Assembly: GCA_947629795.1 (NCBI GenBank)
Contig: CANRFC010000001.1
Location: 141,369-205,368 of the forward strand
Direction of reading: 5' to 3'
Length of the DNA: 64,000 nucleotides
Source of the DNA: an uncultured Oscillospiraceae bacterium
GTDB taxonomy: Bacteria; Bacillota; Clostridia; Oscillospirales; Oscillospiraceae
Of the stretch, positions 50,563 to 58,741 are shown one piece after another (the first letter of the stretch is position 1; the number at the start of each line of letters is the position of its first letter). Under the pieces are notes generated by a model. It was given only the letters and a program-made list of their open reading frames with translations. It was not told the DNA's origin and made no database searches. Made by a program: the position numbers and the translations under genes.

Positions 50563-51762
50563 ATGGACAAGAACACACTGCACTTCTATCTGGACAAGCT
50601 GGCCGGCCTGGACTTCCACAAGATGTACAACGGGGACTTCTTCCTCACCTGGGAGAAGACCGATGACGAGCTGGCGGCGGTCTTCACCGTGGCAGACGCC
50701 CTCCGGAACCTCCGGGAGCGGAACATCTCCACCAAGATCTTCGACTCCGGCCTGGGCATCTCCCTGTTCCGGGACAACTCCACCCGCACCCGCTTCTCCT
50801 TCGCCTCGGCCTGCAACCTGCTGGGCCTGGAGGTCCAGGACCTGGACGAGGGCAAGAGCCAGATTGCCCACGGCGAGACCGTCCGGGAGACCGCCAACAT
50901 GATCTCCTTCATGGCCGACGTCATCGGCATCCGGGACGACATGTACATCGGCAAGGGCCACACCTACCAGAAGGCGGTGGTGGATGCCGTCACCCAGGGC
51001 CACGCCGACGGGGTCCTGGAGCAGAAGCCCACCCTGGTGAACCTCCAGTGCGACATCGACCACCCCACCCAGTGCATGGCGGATATGCTCCACGTCATCC
51101 ACCATTTCGGCGGCGTGGAGAACCTCAAGGGCAAGAAGGTGGCCATGACCTGGGCCTACTCCCCCAGTTACGGCAAGCCCCTCTCGGTCCCCCAGGGAGT
51201 CATCGGCCTGTTCACCCGCTTCGGCATGGACGTGACCCTGGCCCATCCCCAAGGCTACGAGGTCATGCCAGAGGTGGAGGAGATCGCCCGCGCCAACGCC
51301 GCCAAGACCGGCGGCAGCTTCTCCAAGACCCACTCCATGGCCGAGGCCTTCCGGGACGCCGACATCGTCTATCCCAAGTCCTGGGCCCCCTTCGCCGCCA
51401 TGGAAAAGCGCACCGACCTCTACGGCAAGGGAGACACCGCCGGCATCCAGGCCCTGGAGAAGGAGCTCCTGGCCCAGAACGCCCAGCACAAGGACTGGAC
51501 CTGCTCCGAGGAGCTGATGAAGACCACCAAGGACGGCAAGGCCCTCTATCTCCACTGCCTTCCCGCCGACATCAGCGGCGTGAGCTGCCTGGAGGGCGAG
51601 GTGGACGGCTCGGTCTTTGACCGCTACCGGGACCCCCTCTACAAGCAGGCCAGCTACAAGCCCTACATCATCGCCGCCATGATCTTCCTGGCCAAGTCCA
51701 AGGACCCCGCCGCCCTCCTGCAGGCCCTGGAAGAGCGCGCCACCCCCCGCCATCTGGGGTGA
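50563..51762 (+). CDS. ygeW: Knotted carbamoyltransferase YgeW
   Basis: 399 residues. It has the aspartate/ornithine carbamoyltransferase fold: the carbamoyl-phosphate loop F-R-D-N-S-T-R-T-R-F-S-F (about residues 68-79) and the second-substrate loop H-C-L-P-A-D (about 330). The family is a knotted transcarbamylase associated with selenium metabolism, whose true amino substrate is unsettled. In a catabolic cluster it could release carbamoyl phosphate from a ureido compound and so yield ATP (inference). Two in-frame starts exist (50554 and 50563); the latter has better spacing from AAGGAG. Last gene of the plus-strand operon. No good terminator follows immediately. Confidence 0.93.
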   Translation: MDKNTLHFYLDKLAGLDFHKMYNGDFFLTWEKTDDELAAVFTVADALRNLRERNISTKIFDSGLGISLFRDNSTRTRFSFASACNLLGLEVQDLDEGKSQIAHGETVRETANMISFMADVIGIRDDMYIGKGHTYQKAVVDAVTQGHADGVLEQKPTLVNLQCDIDHPTQCMADMLHVIHHFGGVENLKGKKVAMTWAYSPSYGKPLSVPQGVIGLFTRFGMDVTLAHPQGYEVMPEVEEIARANAAKTGGSFSKTHSMAEAFRDADIVYPKSWAPFAAMEKRTDLYGKGDTAGIQALEKELLAQNAQHKDWTCSEELMKTTKDGKALYLHCLPADISGVSCLEGEVDGSVFDRYRDPLYKQASYKPYIIAAMIFLAKSKDPAALLQALEERATPRHLG

Positions 51763-52016
51763 TATCACCGGGTTCCGCTCGAAGCGCAGCCTCTCTTTCG
51801 CAAAAGGGGCTGCAAAAAGCAGATCGATCAGGCCCGTGGGTCTCCGAATTGGAAATCCGCAGGCATTTTATGGGTGGAACTGAAATTACACCAGAAGAAG
51901 GTATAAAAGCCAAATCCTGGGGGCCAAGATCCCATTTTGCGAAAAACTGAGATCGCCTTTCTGCCTTTTTTGGCCCCTTTGATAAAAATTTTGCTGTGAA
52001 AAGCAGCGACAAGTCG
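51763..52016. other. Intergenic region after ygeW
   Basis: No gene is seen. A hairpin (CAGCC..GGCTG, about 51788-51813) lacks a T tail on either strand. The base composition falls to a more AT-rich, transferred-DNA-like value toward the toxin locus. Confidence 0.4.
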
Positions 52017-52045
52017 TTGACACACCGCTCAGTCTCGGATATAAT
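52017..52045 (+). promoter_or_regulatory. Promoter of the type III antitoxin RNA and toxin
   Basis: A perfect TTGACA (52017-52022), 17 bases, and a perfect TATAAT (52040-52045). Confidence 0.88.
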
Positions 52046-52051
52046 ATGGGT

Positions 52052-52194
52052 GTGGGTGTATCTCAGCCCTAAATGAGAAACTTATTGAGCGGGCTTCTCT
52101 TGGCCCTTAAGCAAGAAAGTTACAAGTGAGTGTTTCGCCACTCCAAGTGCGAGCGTAACAGCGGGGGCAGGGCTACCTTGCCCCCGTTGTTTTT
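52052..52194 (+). ncRNA. Type III antitoxin RNA (ToxI-like) with terminator
   Basis: It lies between a consensus promoter and the ToxN-like gene, the standard type III layout. Two imperfect units of about 38 nt are visible, both starting GAAA(C/G)TTA (52077 and 52115). Each holds a hairpin (GGGC/GCCC and GAGTG/CACTC) and ends in an AAGC- or AAGTGC-type tail. An intrinsic terminator follows (CGGGGGCA / TGCCCCCG, 52162-52186, tail TTGTTTTT), which in this class limits read-through into the toxin. The repeats are degenerate, so exact unit borders are uncertain. Confidence 0.75.
52162..52194 (+). terminator. Terminator between antitoxin RNA and toxin
   Basis: An 8-bp GC stem with T-rich tail, 15 bases before the toxin ATG. 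It sets the RNA:toxin-mRNA ratio typical of type III systems. Confidence 0.85.
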
Positions 52195-52208
52195 ATGAGG
52201 AGACAGAT

Positions 52209-52688
52209 ATGGACAATATCAAGCTTTATGAGATAGCGCCTGCCTATATAGAATACCTTGCACCCCATGCCCCTCATCTGTTTCGAAATAAGCAGGCGGG
52301 TCAGCATAATGAACGAAAGTATATTGGTGTTGTGTTAACGGTCAATGATATGAATTATTTTGCTCCTCTCTCTTCTTTTAAGGAAAAACACCACCGGATG
52401 CAGGAGGGGCTTGACTTCATTAAAATCAAAAACTACGCAGTTATCAATCTTAACAATATGTTTCCTGTTCCCGCTGGGCAATACAATTATGTGGACATAT
52501 CCAAGGAGCGGAATCCAAAGTATAAGTCCCTGCTCTTGGCAGAATACCGTTACATCAAGTCCATCCAAGAGAAAATCAGGAAGAACGCTGCAGTCCTTTA
52601 TCGGCTTAAGGTCAAGGGACCTGCTTCTCCTTTGACCAAGCGATGCAACGATTTTGCGTCATTGGAAGTTCTCTGTAAACAGTACTGA
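52209..52688 (+). CDS. ToxN/AbiQ-family type III toxin (endoribonuclease)
   Basis: 159 residues, typical size. Family features in order: N-terminal L-Y-E-I-A-P-A-Y-I-E-Y-L, then K-Y-I-G-V-V-L-T-V-N-D-M-N-Y-F-A-P-L-S-S, a central A-V-I-N-L-N-N-M-F-P-V strand, and the C-terminal helix with L-L-L-A-E-Y-R-Y-I. ToxN enzymes are MazF-fold RNases that cut mRNA and the antitoxin precursor; they are held inactive by the processed RNA and often mediate phage abortive infection. GAGGAG lies 5-6 bases before the ATG. The gene is AT-richer than the flanking purine genes, which suggests horizontal acquisition. Confidence 0.85.
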   Translation: MDNIKLYEIAPAYIEYLAPHAPHLFRNKQAGQHNERKYIGVVLTVNDMNYFAPLSSFKEKHHRMQEGLDFIKIKNYAVINLNNMFPVPAGQYNYVDISKERNPKYKSLLLAEYRYIKSIQEKIRKNAAVLYRLKVKGPASPLTKRCNDFASLEVLCKQY

Positions 52689-52841
52689 AAATAGATGTGG
52701 GGCTGTAAGGAAACGGTTCTTTCAAAGCCAGTGGACCTCCGGGATAGATGCCCACTGATATTTAGTTCTCCGGGCTCCCCTATCCGGCTTCCGCCGCCTC
52801 TTCCCCATAAGATTTGTTTCTGACAACTTAATTCTACCGCA

Positions 52842-52915
52842 AAGAGGAGAGGACAACCCTTTGGGCTGCCCCCTCCTCTCTTTTTTTGACCCGTTTTTGC
52901 AACGGGTCCTTTTTC
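52842..52915 (+). terminator. Two tandem terminators downstream of the toxin
   Basis: First: GAGGAGAGG with CCTCCTCTC arms, then TTTTTTT (to 52887). Second: GACCCGT (52888-52894) / ACGGGTC (52902-52908), then CTTTTT. Both work in the plus direction and would shield the convergent xanthine dehydrogenase operon. The stretch 52689-52841 and 52916-53021 holds no gene. Confidence 0.7.
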
Positions 52916-53021
52916 TGTGCCGACAATTCGCGAAATTCCTCATGTTTCACGCGGGACATTTGTATCAAAGGTGCATTCCATTCCCCAGGGGAGTTGCCCT
53001 CCGGGAAAGAGTCTCTCAAAA

Positions 53022-55604
53022 TCAGCCCCTATCCTTCCGATAGTACGTCCCCTCCATGGGCAGCCTGGTCCTCAGCCGATGGTCCAGGGCGTAGTATGCC
53101 CCCTGGACCGCCGGGGCGGTGGGGATGCCGGCGATCTCCCCCACTCCCTTGGCCCCGTAGGCGAAGGGCAGGCTCTCCCCCTCCACGAAGACGGCGTGGA
53201 CCTCCGGGATGTCCGTGGCCCGGAAGAGCCCCAGGGTGCCCAGCTTGGCCGTGGGGACACAGTCCTTCAGGGGGAAGTCCTCGGTGAGGGCATACCCCAG
53301 CCCCATGAGCACACCCCCCTCGATCTGTCCTTGGATGGCCAGGGGGTTCACCACCTTCCCCGAGTCGTGGGCGGCCCAGACCTCCTTCACCCGCCCGTGG
53401 TCGTCCAGCACCACCACATGGGTGGCGTAGGCGTAGGCCACATGGCTCTTGGGGTTGGGTTTTGGGGAATTCAGCGGGTCGGTAGGGTCGAAGAACTCGG
53501 CGGAGAACTCCCGCCCCTCCAGCCCGGCCAGGTCTCCCCCCGCCCCGTCCAGAGCGGCCTTCAGGTCGGTCCCCGCCAGGCGCACCGCCTCGCCGGTGAT
53601 GAGGGTCTGGCGGGAGCCCGAGGTGGTCCCCGAATCCGGGGAGGTGTCCGACCCGGCGGGCATGAGCTTCAGGCAGCTCCGGGGCAGCCCCGTGGCCTGT
53701 GCCAGGATCTGCAGAAACACGGTGGAGCAGCCCTGTCCGATGTCCGAGGCGGCGGTGTACAGCTCCACCGTCCCCCCGCGCACCGCCAGCCGGCAGCGGC
53801 CCTTGTCGGGCAGGCCCACTCCCACGCCGGCGTTCTTCATGGCGCAGGCGATGCCTGCCCGGCCGGCGTTTTTCTCATAGACCTCCTTCACCGCCAGCAG
53901 GGTCTCCCGCAGGGCGGTGGAGGGGTCGGCGATCTGGCCGTTGGGCAGGGCCCGTCCCGGCGCGATGGCGTTGCGCCAGCGGATCTCCCAGGGGGAGATG
54001 CCCACCTTCTCGGCCAGGAGGTTGATGTTGGACTCCAGGGCGAACTCGCTCTGGCACACCCCGAAGCCCCGGAAGGCCCCGGCAGGCGGGTTGTTGGTGT
54101 AGTATCCCCAGCCTTTGATATCGGTGTTCTGGTAGCAGTAGGGCCCCACGGCGTGGGTGCAGGCCCGCTCCAGCACCGGTCCGCACAGGGAGGCGTAAGC
54201 CCCGGTGTCGAAGTAGATCTCGCACGCCAGGGCGGTGAAAATGCCCTCCTCGTCGCATCCCAGGGTGAAGGTGGCCTCCATGGCGTGGCGCTTGGGGTGG
54301 AAGGCGATGGACTCCTGCCGGGAGAGCTTCACCTTCACCGGCCTTTGGACCTTCAAGGCTGCCAGGGCGGCCAGATGCTGGACCGACACGTCCTCCTTGC
54401 CCCCGAAGCCGCCCCCCACCAGCTTGTTCTCCACCACGATGCGCTCCGGCTCCCAGCCCAGCATGATGGAAATTTCCTTCCGGGTGTCATAGACCCCCTG
54501 GTCGGAGGTGTAGACCTTCACCCCGTCCCCGTAGGGGAAGGCCACGGCGCACTCGGGCTCCAGGAAGGCATGCTCGGTGAAGGGGGTGGTGTAGGTCTGC
54601 CTCACCACGTATTTGGAGGCCTTCAGGGCCCCCTGGGCGTCCCCCCGGCACACGTGCCGGGACTGACACAGATTCCCGCCGGAGTGGACCAGAGGGGCCC
54701 CCTCCGCCATAGCCTCCCGGACGTTCCGTACCGGCTCCAGGGGCTCGTAGTCGATCCTGATGCGCTCTTTGGCCTGGGCCAGGGTCTTTTCATCCTCGGC
54801 CACCACCAGGCAGATGGCGTCCCCCACGCAGCGGGTCACGTCCCCCACGGCGATCATCACATCCCAGTCCTGCTGGAGGTGGCCCACCTTGTTGTGGGGC
54901 ACGTCGGCGGCGGTGAGCACCGCCAGGACCCCCGGCAGAGCCAGGGCCGCCGAGGGGTCGATGGAGAGCACCCGGGCCCTGGGGTAGGCCGAGCGCACCG
55001 CCGAGGCATGGACCATGCCGGGCAGCTCCACGTCGTCGCAGTACTCCCCGGCGCCCAGCACCTTGTCCCGCACGTCGGCGCGGAAGGCCCCCTTCCCCAC
55101 GCCGAAGGTCTCCCCCGCCTCCAGGGCGGCGTCCACGGCCCCCTCTCCCCGGAGAAGGGCCCCGGCCAGGGTCACGGCCTCCACGATCTTCTTGTAGCCG
55201 GTACAGCGGCACAGATTGCCCCGGAGGGCCTTTTTGATCTGCTCCTCGTCGGGGTCGGGGTCCTGATCCAGCAAGGCCTTGGCACACATGACCATGCCGG
55301 GGGTGCAGAAGCCGCACTGGACCGCTCCCGCCGCCCCGAAGGCGTAGACGAAGATCTCCTTTTCCCGCTCAGAAAGGCCCTCCACAGTCAAAATCTGCTT
55401 GTTTTGGGCCCTTTTGGTGGTCAGAACGCAGGATTTGACCGCTTTTCCGTCCACCACCACGGTGCAGGTGCCGCAGGCCCCCTCGGAGCAGCCGTCCTTC
55501 ACCGATTTCAGGCCTAAATCGTCCCGAAGGTAGCGCAAAAGGGGCTTTTCCTCGGTGGTTATGTACTTTTTCCCGTTGACGGTCAGGGTGTATCGATCGG
55601 ACAT
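53022..55604 (-). CDS. Selenium-dependent xanthine dehydrogenase (fused 2Fe-2S and molybdopterin subunit)
   Basis: About 860 residues. Residues ~1-80 form a plant-type 2Fe-2S domain (C-S-E-G-A-C-G-T-C...C); ~85-160 form the second 2Fe-2S domain (C-G-F-C-T-P-G...C-R-C-T-G-Y). The rest is the molybdopterin-binding large subunit (G-G-G-F-G-G-K-E-D, A-F-R-G-F-G, G-V-G-E-I-A-G-I-P). No FAD domain is present in this chain, so another protein must take the electrons. The fused form fits the selenium-dependent XDH family, which uses a labile selenido ligand and not selenocysteine; no in-frame TGA is seen. It hydroxylates hypoxanthine/xanthine or works in reverse on urate. Start at 55604 (GGGGAG six bases upstream), not the longer track start. 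Confidence 0.9.
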   Translation of the reverse strand: MSDRYTLTVNGKKYITTEEKPLLRYLRDDLGLKSVKDGCSEGACGTCTVVVDGKAVKSCVLTTKRAQNKQILTVEGLSEREKEIFVYAFGAAGAVQCGFCTPGMVMCAKALLDQDPDPDEEQIKKALRGNLCRCTGYKKIVEAVTLAGALLRGEGAVDAALEAGETFGVGKGAFRADVRDKVLGAGEYCDDVELPGMVHASAVRSAYPRARVLSIDPSAALALPGVLAVLTAADVPHNKVGHLQQDWDVMIAVGDVTRCVGDAICLVVAEDEKTLAQAKERIRIDYEPLEPVRNVREAMAEGAPLVHSGGNLCQSRHVCRGDAQGALKASKYVVRQTYTTPFTEHAFLEPECAVAFPYGDGVKVYTSDQGVYDTRKEISIMLGWEPERIVVENKLVGGGFGGKEDVSVQHLAALAALKVQRPVKVKLSRQESIAFHPKRHAMEATFTLGCDEEGIFTALACEIYFDTGAYASLCGPVLERACTHAVGPYCYQNTDIKGWGYYTNNPPAGAFRGFGVCQSEFALESNINLLAEKVGISPWEIRWRNAIAPGRALPNGQIADPSTALRETLLAVKEVYEKNAGRAGIACAMKNAGVGVGLPDKGRCRLAVRGGTVELYTAASDIGQGCSTVFLQILAQATGLPRSCLKLMPAGSDTSPDSGTTSGSRQTLITGEAVRLAGTDLKAALDGAGGDLAGLEGREFSAEFFDPTDPLNSPKPNPKSHVAYAYATHVVVLDDHGRVKEVWAAHDSGKVVNPLAIQGQIEGGVLMGLGYALTEDFPLKDCVPTAKLGTLGLFRATDIPEVHAVFVEGESLPFAYGAKGVGEIAGIPTAPAVQGAYYALDHRLRTRLPMEGTYYRKDRG

Positions 55605-55750
55605 GGGAACTCCCCCTCTCGGTCGCCGCACCCCGCGGCGAGGGCGTGGCGCAGCTGACAAATGCGGTCAGATTCTGCTATTTTCTGTGAATTATTACAA
55701 ATTTTCGTCATAAAACAGGGCTTCTGCCCGGTTTGGCCCCCCTCCGGCGG
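55605..55750 (-). other. ygfK-xdh intergenic region
   Basis: 146 bases. Holds a short GGGC-AGAA-GCCC hairpin with a weak T tail (TGTTTTA) just after ygfK, an AT-rich stretch and a GC hairpin before the xdh ribosome site. Partial transcript termination or a secondary promoter is possible, not shown. Confidence 0.35.
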
Positions 55751-58741
55751 TCAGGGGAGCAGGTAGGGATGCCCCTCCAGAACGGCCAGGATGAATTTGC
55801 GGAGGGGGTCATAGAGCCCGCAGGCGTTGTCTTTCACGTTGTACTCGGCCACCCGGCCGGCGAAGCGGACCAGGGCCCTGTGGCCCCCCAGGGGCAGAAA
55901 GCCCTGATTCTCGCTGTTTTCCAGGTCCTCCCGGCTCCAGAAGAGGGTGAATTTGTCCTTGTAGGGCCTGGAATCGTAGGGGCAGAAGACGGCGCAGTTG
56001 CCGCACTCGTTGCACATGCCGTCCACGTGCAGGATCTGGGGCAGTCCCATACCCGGGACCGTGACCGCCACGTTGGCCCGGTTGGGGCAGACGGACACGC
56101 AGGTCTCGCACAGGGTGGCACAGCGGAGGCAAAGGTTTGGGTTTCCCCGTTTTTCCGGGGAAATTTCCAACTTTCCCCGCTCCAAAATCAGCTTTTCCGG
56201 GTCCGGAGCGGGGCTGAAGGAGGGGGCGGGCTCCCCGATGGGATGGCCCAGAATGTCTTCCACCGCCAAAAGTGCGTCAGATTGGGCTTCTACCACGGTT
56301 TTGGGGCCTTTTTGGGCGTCTCCGATGAGGTAAAGGCCGGGGGCGGCTTTGCCGTGCTCGTCGGTGACGGGGCGGCCCTTGGGGTCCAGTTCCACCCCGC
56401 TTTGGCGCAAAAACGCGGTCTCTACCCCCTGCCCTACGGCGGCGATGACGGCGTCTACCCTCAGATTTTTGATCTCATGGGTGGGCTTTGGGGTACGCCT
56501 TCCCGAGGCGTCCGGCTCCCCCAGGGCCATCACCCGGCAGGTGAGCTCTCCGTCCCGGAACCGCTCCGGGGAGAGGAGGGGATGGAAGAGCACTCCGTCG
56601 GCCAGGGCCTGGTCCAGCTCCTCCCGGTCGGCGGGCATGTTCCCCACGTCCCGGCGGTAGACCAGGCAGACGCTCTCCACCCCGGGGAGCCGCTTGGCGG
56701 CCCGGGCGGTGTCCATGGCGGTGTTGCCCCCGCCGATGACCGCCACGTGGGAGCCCAGCCGGGGGAGCTTGCCCGCCTTGATGTCGGCCAGGAACTGCAG
56801 GGCGTCCAGGGCCTTGTCCCCCTCCAGGGGCAGCTTCCCCGGCGCCCAGGCCCCCACGGCCAGCAGGATATGGGTGTAGCCCTCCCGCCGCAGCTCTTCC
56901 ACAGAGGGGGCGGGGGTATTGAGACGGATGTCCGCACCGTAGGCGGCGATGAGCTTGGCGTCGTTGTCCATGGCCTCCTCCGGGATACGGAAGCCGGGGA
57001 TGGCCCGGCGGACCACGCCGCCCAGGGCGGGACCCTTCTCGAAGAGGGTGACCCGGGCCCCGGCCCGGCTGAGGTAGAAGGCCGCCGCCATGCCGGCGGG
57101 GCCGCCGCCCACGATGGCCGCCTTCACCCCCGGGGCGCTCCCCTTGGGGGGAAGGGCCTCCAGGAGGGCCTGGAAGGCCCCCTGGGCGGCTTTCAGCTTG
57201 GCCTGGCGGATGTGCAGCCCCTCCTCGTAATGGCCCCGCATACAGGCGCCGGCGCAGGGATGGGGGCAGATGGTGCCGGTGATGAAGGGAAGGGCGTTCC
57301 GGGCGGTGATGACCTGAAGGGCCTCCAGGTATCTGCCCTCCCCCACCAGCTCCAGGTAGGCGGGGATGTCCTGATGGATGGGGCAGGTCTCGTGACAGGG
57401 GGCGGTGAAGCAGTCCAGCAGGGGGACCTGCCGGGGCAGCTTCTGGACGGGAAGGGCCTTGGCCGGCTTGCGGCTCATTTCCCCGGTGCGGACCTGCTCC
57501 GCCAGGGCGGAGAGGGCGGGGACGTCCACCCCGGTCCAGGGCTTTGCCGCCCCCTCCAGGAGCTCTCCGATCTGGGCAAAGCGCTCATAGCCGCCGGGTT
57601 TCAGGACGGTGGTGGCCATGGTCACCGGCCAGACCCCGGCGGCGACCAGGTCCCGGACGGTGGCGGCGTCGGCCCCGCCGGAGTAGGAGATGCGCAGCTT
57701 CCCCTCAAAGGTCCTGGAGAGCTGCTCTGCCAGGGAGAGGGTGAGGGGCAGCAGAGCCCGACCCGACATGTACATCTCCTCCGCCGGCAGCTCCCCGGCG
57801 CGGACCTCCACCGGGAAGGTGTTGGAGAGCTTGACTCCGAACTCCACGCCCCCCTCCTCCGCCAGGGCCTCCAGCTGGCGGAACATGGGCACGGCGTCGG
57901 CCATCTGCAGGTCCTCGTTGAAGTGGTGGTCGTCAAAGGAGACATAGTCCCAGCCAAGGAGATCCAGGGTCCGCCGGGCGAAGTCGTAGCCCAGGAGGGT
58001 GGGGTTGCATTTGACGTAGGTGTGCAGGCCCTTTTCCCCGATGAGATAGGCAGCAATGGCCTCGATCTCTCCGGCGGGGCAGCCGTGGAGGGTGGACAGG
58101 GTGATGGAGCGGGAAATTTTGGGGGAGACCGCCTTGACATAGCCCTCGTCCACCCGTTGGAACCGGTCCAGGTTGGCCAGGGTCCAGTCCACGCACTCCT
58201 GCCACACGGGAGTGTCCGAGGCGTCCTTCATGCCCTCGATATAGCCGTCGATCTTGGGGCTTTGGATACCCTTGAGGTCATAGCCCACGCTCATGTTGAA
58301 GACGAAGCCGTTGGGGTCCCCCAGGTCCAGCTCTTTCGCCAGGAGCTTGCAGGCGAACCAGGCCCGGACATACTCCGCAAAGGCCTGGGGCACCGTGAGC
58401 TCGGTGGACCACTCGCAGTTGTAGCACTCGTCTTCGGCGGCGATGCAGGGCTTGGCGACACACTGGGACAGCTCCTCCCCGTCCATGATCTGGACGGTCT
58501 TGAGCTCGAAGAACCGGGCCCCGGAGACATAGGCCGCCACAATGTTCTGAGCCAGCTGGGTGTGGGGGCCGGCGGCGGGGCCGAAGGGGGCGGCAAGAGT
58601 CTCGCCGAAGATGGGCAGAAGGGCCCCTTCCCGGGGGGCTTTGGCGACAGTTACGCCGAAAATCTGACCTTTGTCGCGATTTTCCGTCAGGATCCAGGTC
58701 ATCAGGCGGGCAAAGCCCATGGGATACATCCGATCAGACAT
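55751..58741 (-). CDS. ygfK: YgfK, putative selenate reductase / NAD(P)H oxidoreductase subunit
   Basis: 996 residues, family length. The N-terminal ~400 residues resemble a dihydroorotate-dehydrogenase-like barrel. Next is a GltD-type module: two Cys clusters (C-H-E-T-C-P, C-P-H-P-C-A-G-A-C), then two dinucleotide-binding folds (I-V-G-G-G-P-A-G-M-A-A-A for FAD, V-I-G-G-G-N-T-A-M-D for NAD(P)H). A C-terminal ferredoxin domain has C-x2-C-x3-C-x2-C-x3-C-P and C-N-E-C-G-N-C-A-V-F-C-P. The name 'selenate reductase' is historical. In this cluster it is better seen as the electron-transfer partner of the purine hydroxylase, which lacks its own FAD domain (inference). It overlaps ssnA by 8 bases. 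Confidence 0.92.
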   Translation of the reverse strand: MSDRMYPMGFARLMTWILTENRDKGQIFGVTVAKAPREGALLPIFGETLAAPFGPAAGPHTQLAQNIVAAYVSGARFFELKTVQIMDGEELSQCVAKPCIAAEDECYNCEWSTELTVPQAFAEYVRAWFACKLLAKELDLGDPNGFVFNMSVGYDLKGIQSPKIDGYIEGMKDASDTPVWQECVDWTLANLDRFQRVDEGYVKAVSPKISRSITLSTLHGCPAGEIEAIAAYLIGEKGLHTYVKCNPTLLGYDFARRTLDLLGWDYVSFDDHHFNEDLQMADAVPMFRQLEALAEEGGVEFGVKLSNTFPVEVRAGELPAEEMYMSGRALLPLTLSLAEQLSRTFEGKLRISYSGGADAATVRDLVAAGVWPVTMATTVLKPGGYERFAQIGELLEGAAKPWTGVDVPALSALAEQVRTGEMSRKPAKALPVQKLPRQVPLLDCFTAPCHETCPIHQDIPAYLELVGEGRYLEALQVITARNALPFITGTICPHPCAGACMRGHYEEGLHIRQAKLKAAQGAFQALLEALPPKGSAPGVKAAIVGGGPAGMAAAFYLSRAGARVTLFEKGPALGGVVRRAIPGFRIPEEAMDNDAKLIAAYGADIRLNTPAPSVEELRREGYTHILLAVGAWAPGKLPLEGDKALDALQFLADIKAGKLPRLGSHVAVIGGGNTAMDTARAAKRLPGVESVCLVYRRDVGNMPADREELDQALADGVLFHPLLSPERFRDGELTCRVMALGEPDASGRRTPKPTHEIKNLRVDAVIAAVGQGVETAFLRQSGVELDPKGRPVTDEHGKAAPGLYLIGDAQKGPKTVVEAQSDALLAVEDILGHPIGEPAPSFSPAPDPEKLILERGKLEISPEKRGNPNLCLRCATLCETCVSVCPNRANVAVTVPGMGLPQILHVDGMCNECGNCAVFCPYDSRPYKDKFTLFWSREDLENSENQGFLPLGGHRALVRFAGRVAEYNVKDNACGLYDPLRKFILAVLEGHPYLLP

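Noticed and set aside
47581-51768. Long minus-strand ORFs opposite the dpaL, ygeY and ygeW genes
   Set aside because: Shadows of well-recognised enzymes with ribosome sites on the plus strand.
53022-55604. Selenocysteine in xanthine dehydrogenase
   Set aside because: No in-frame TGA occurs within the ORF. The family is known to use a labile selenium cofactor.
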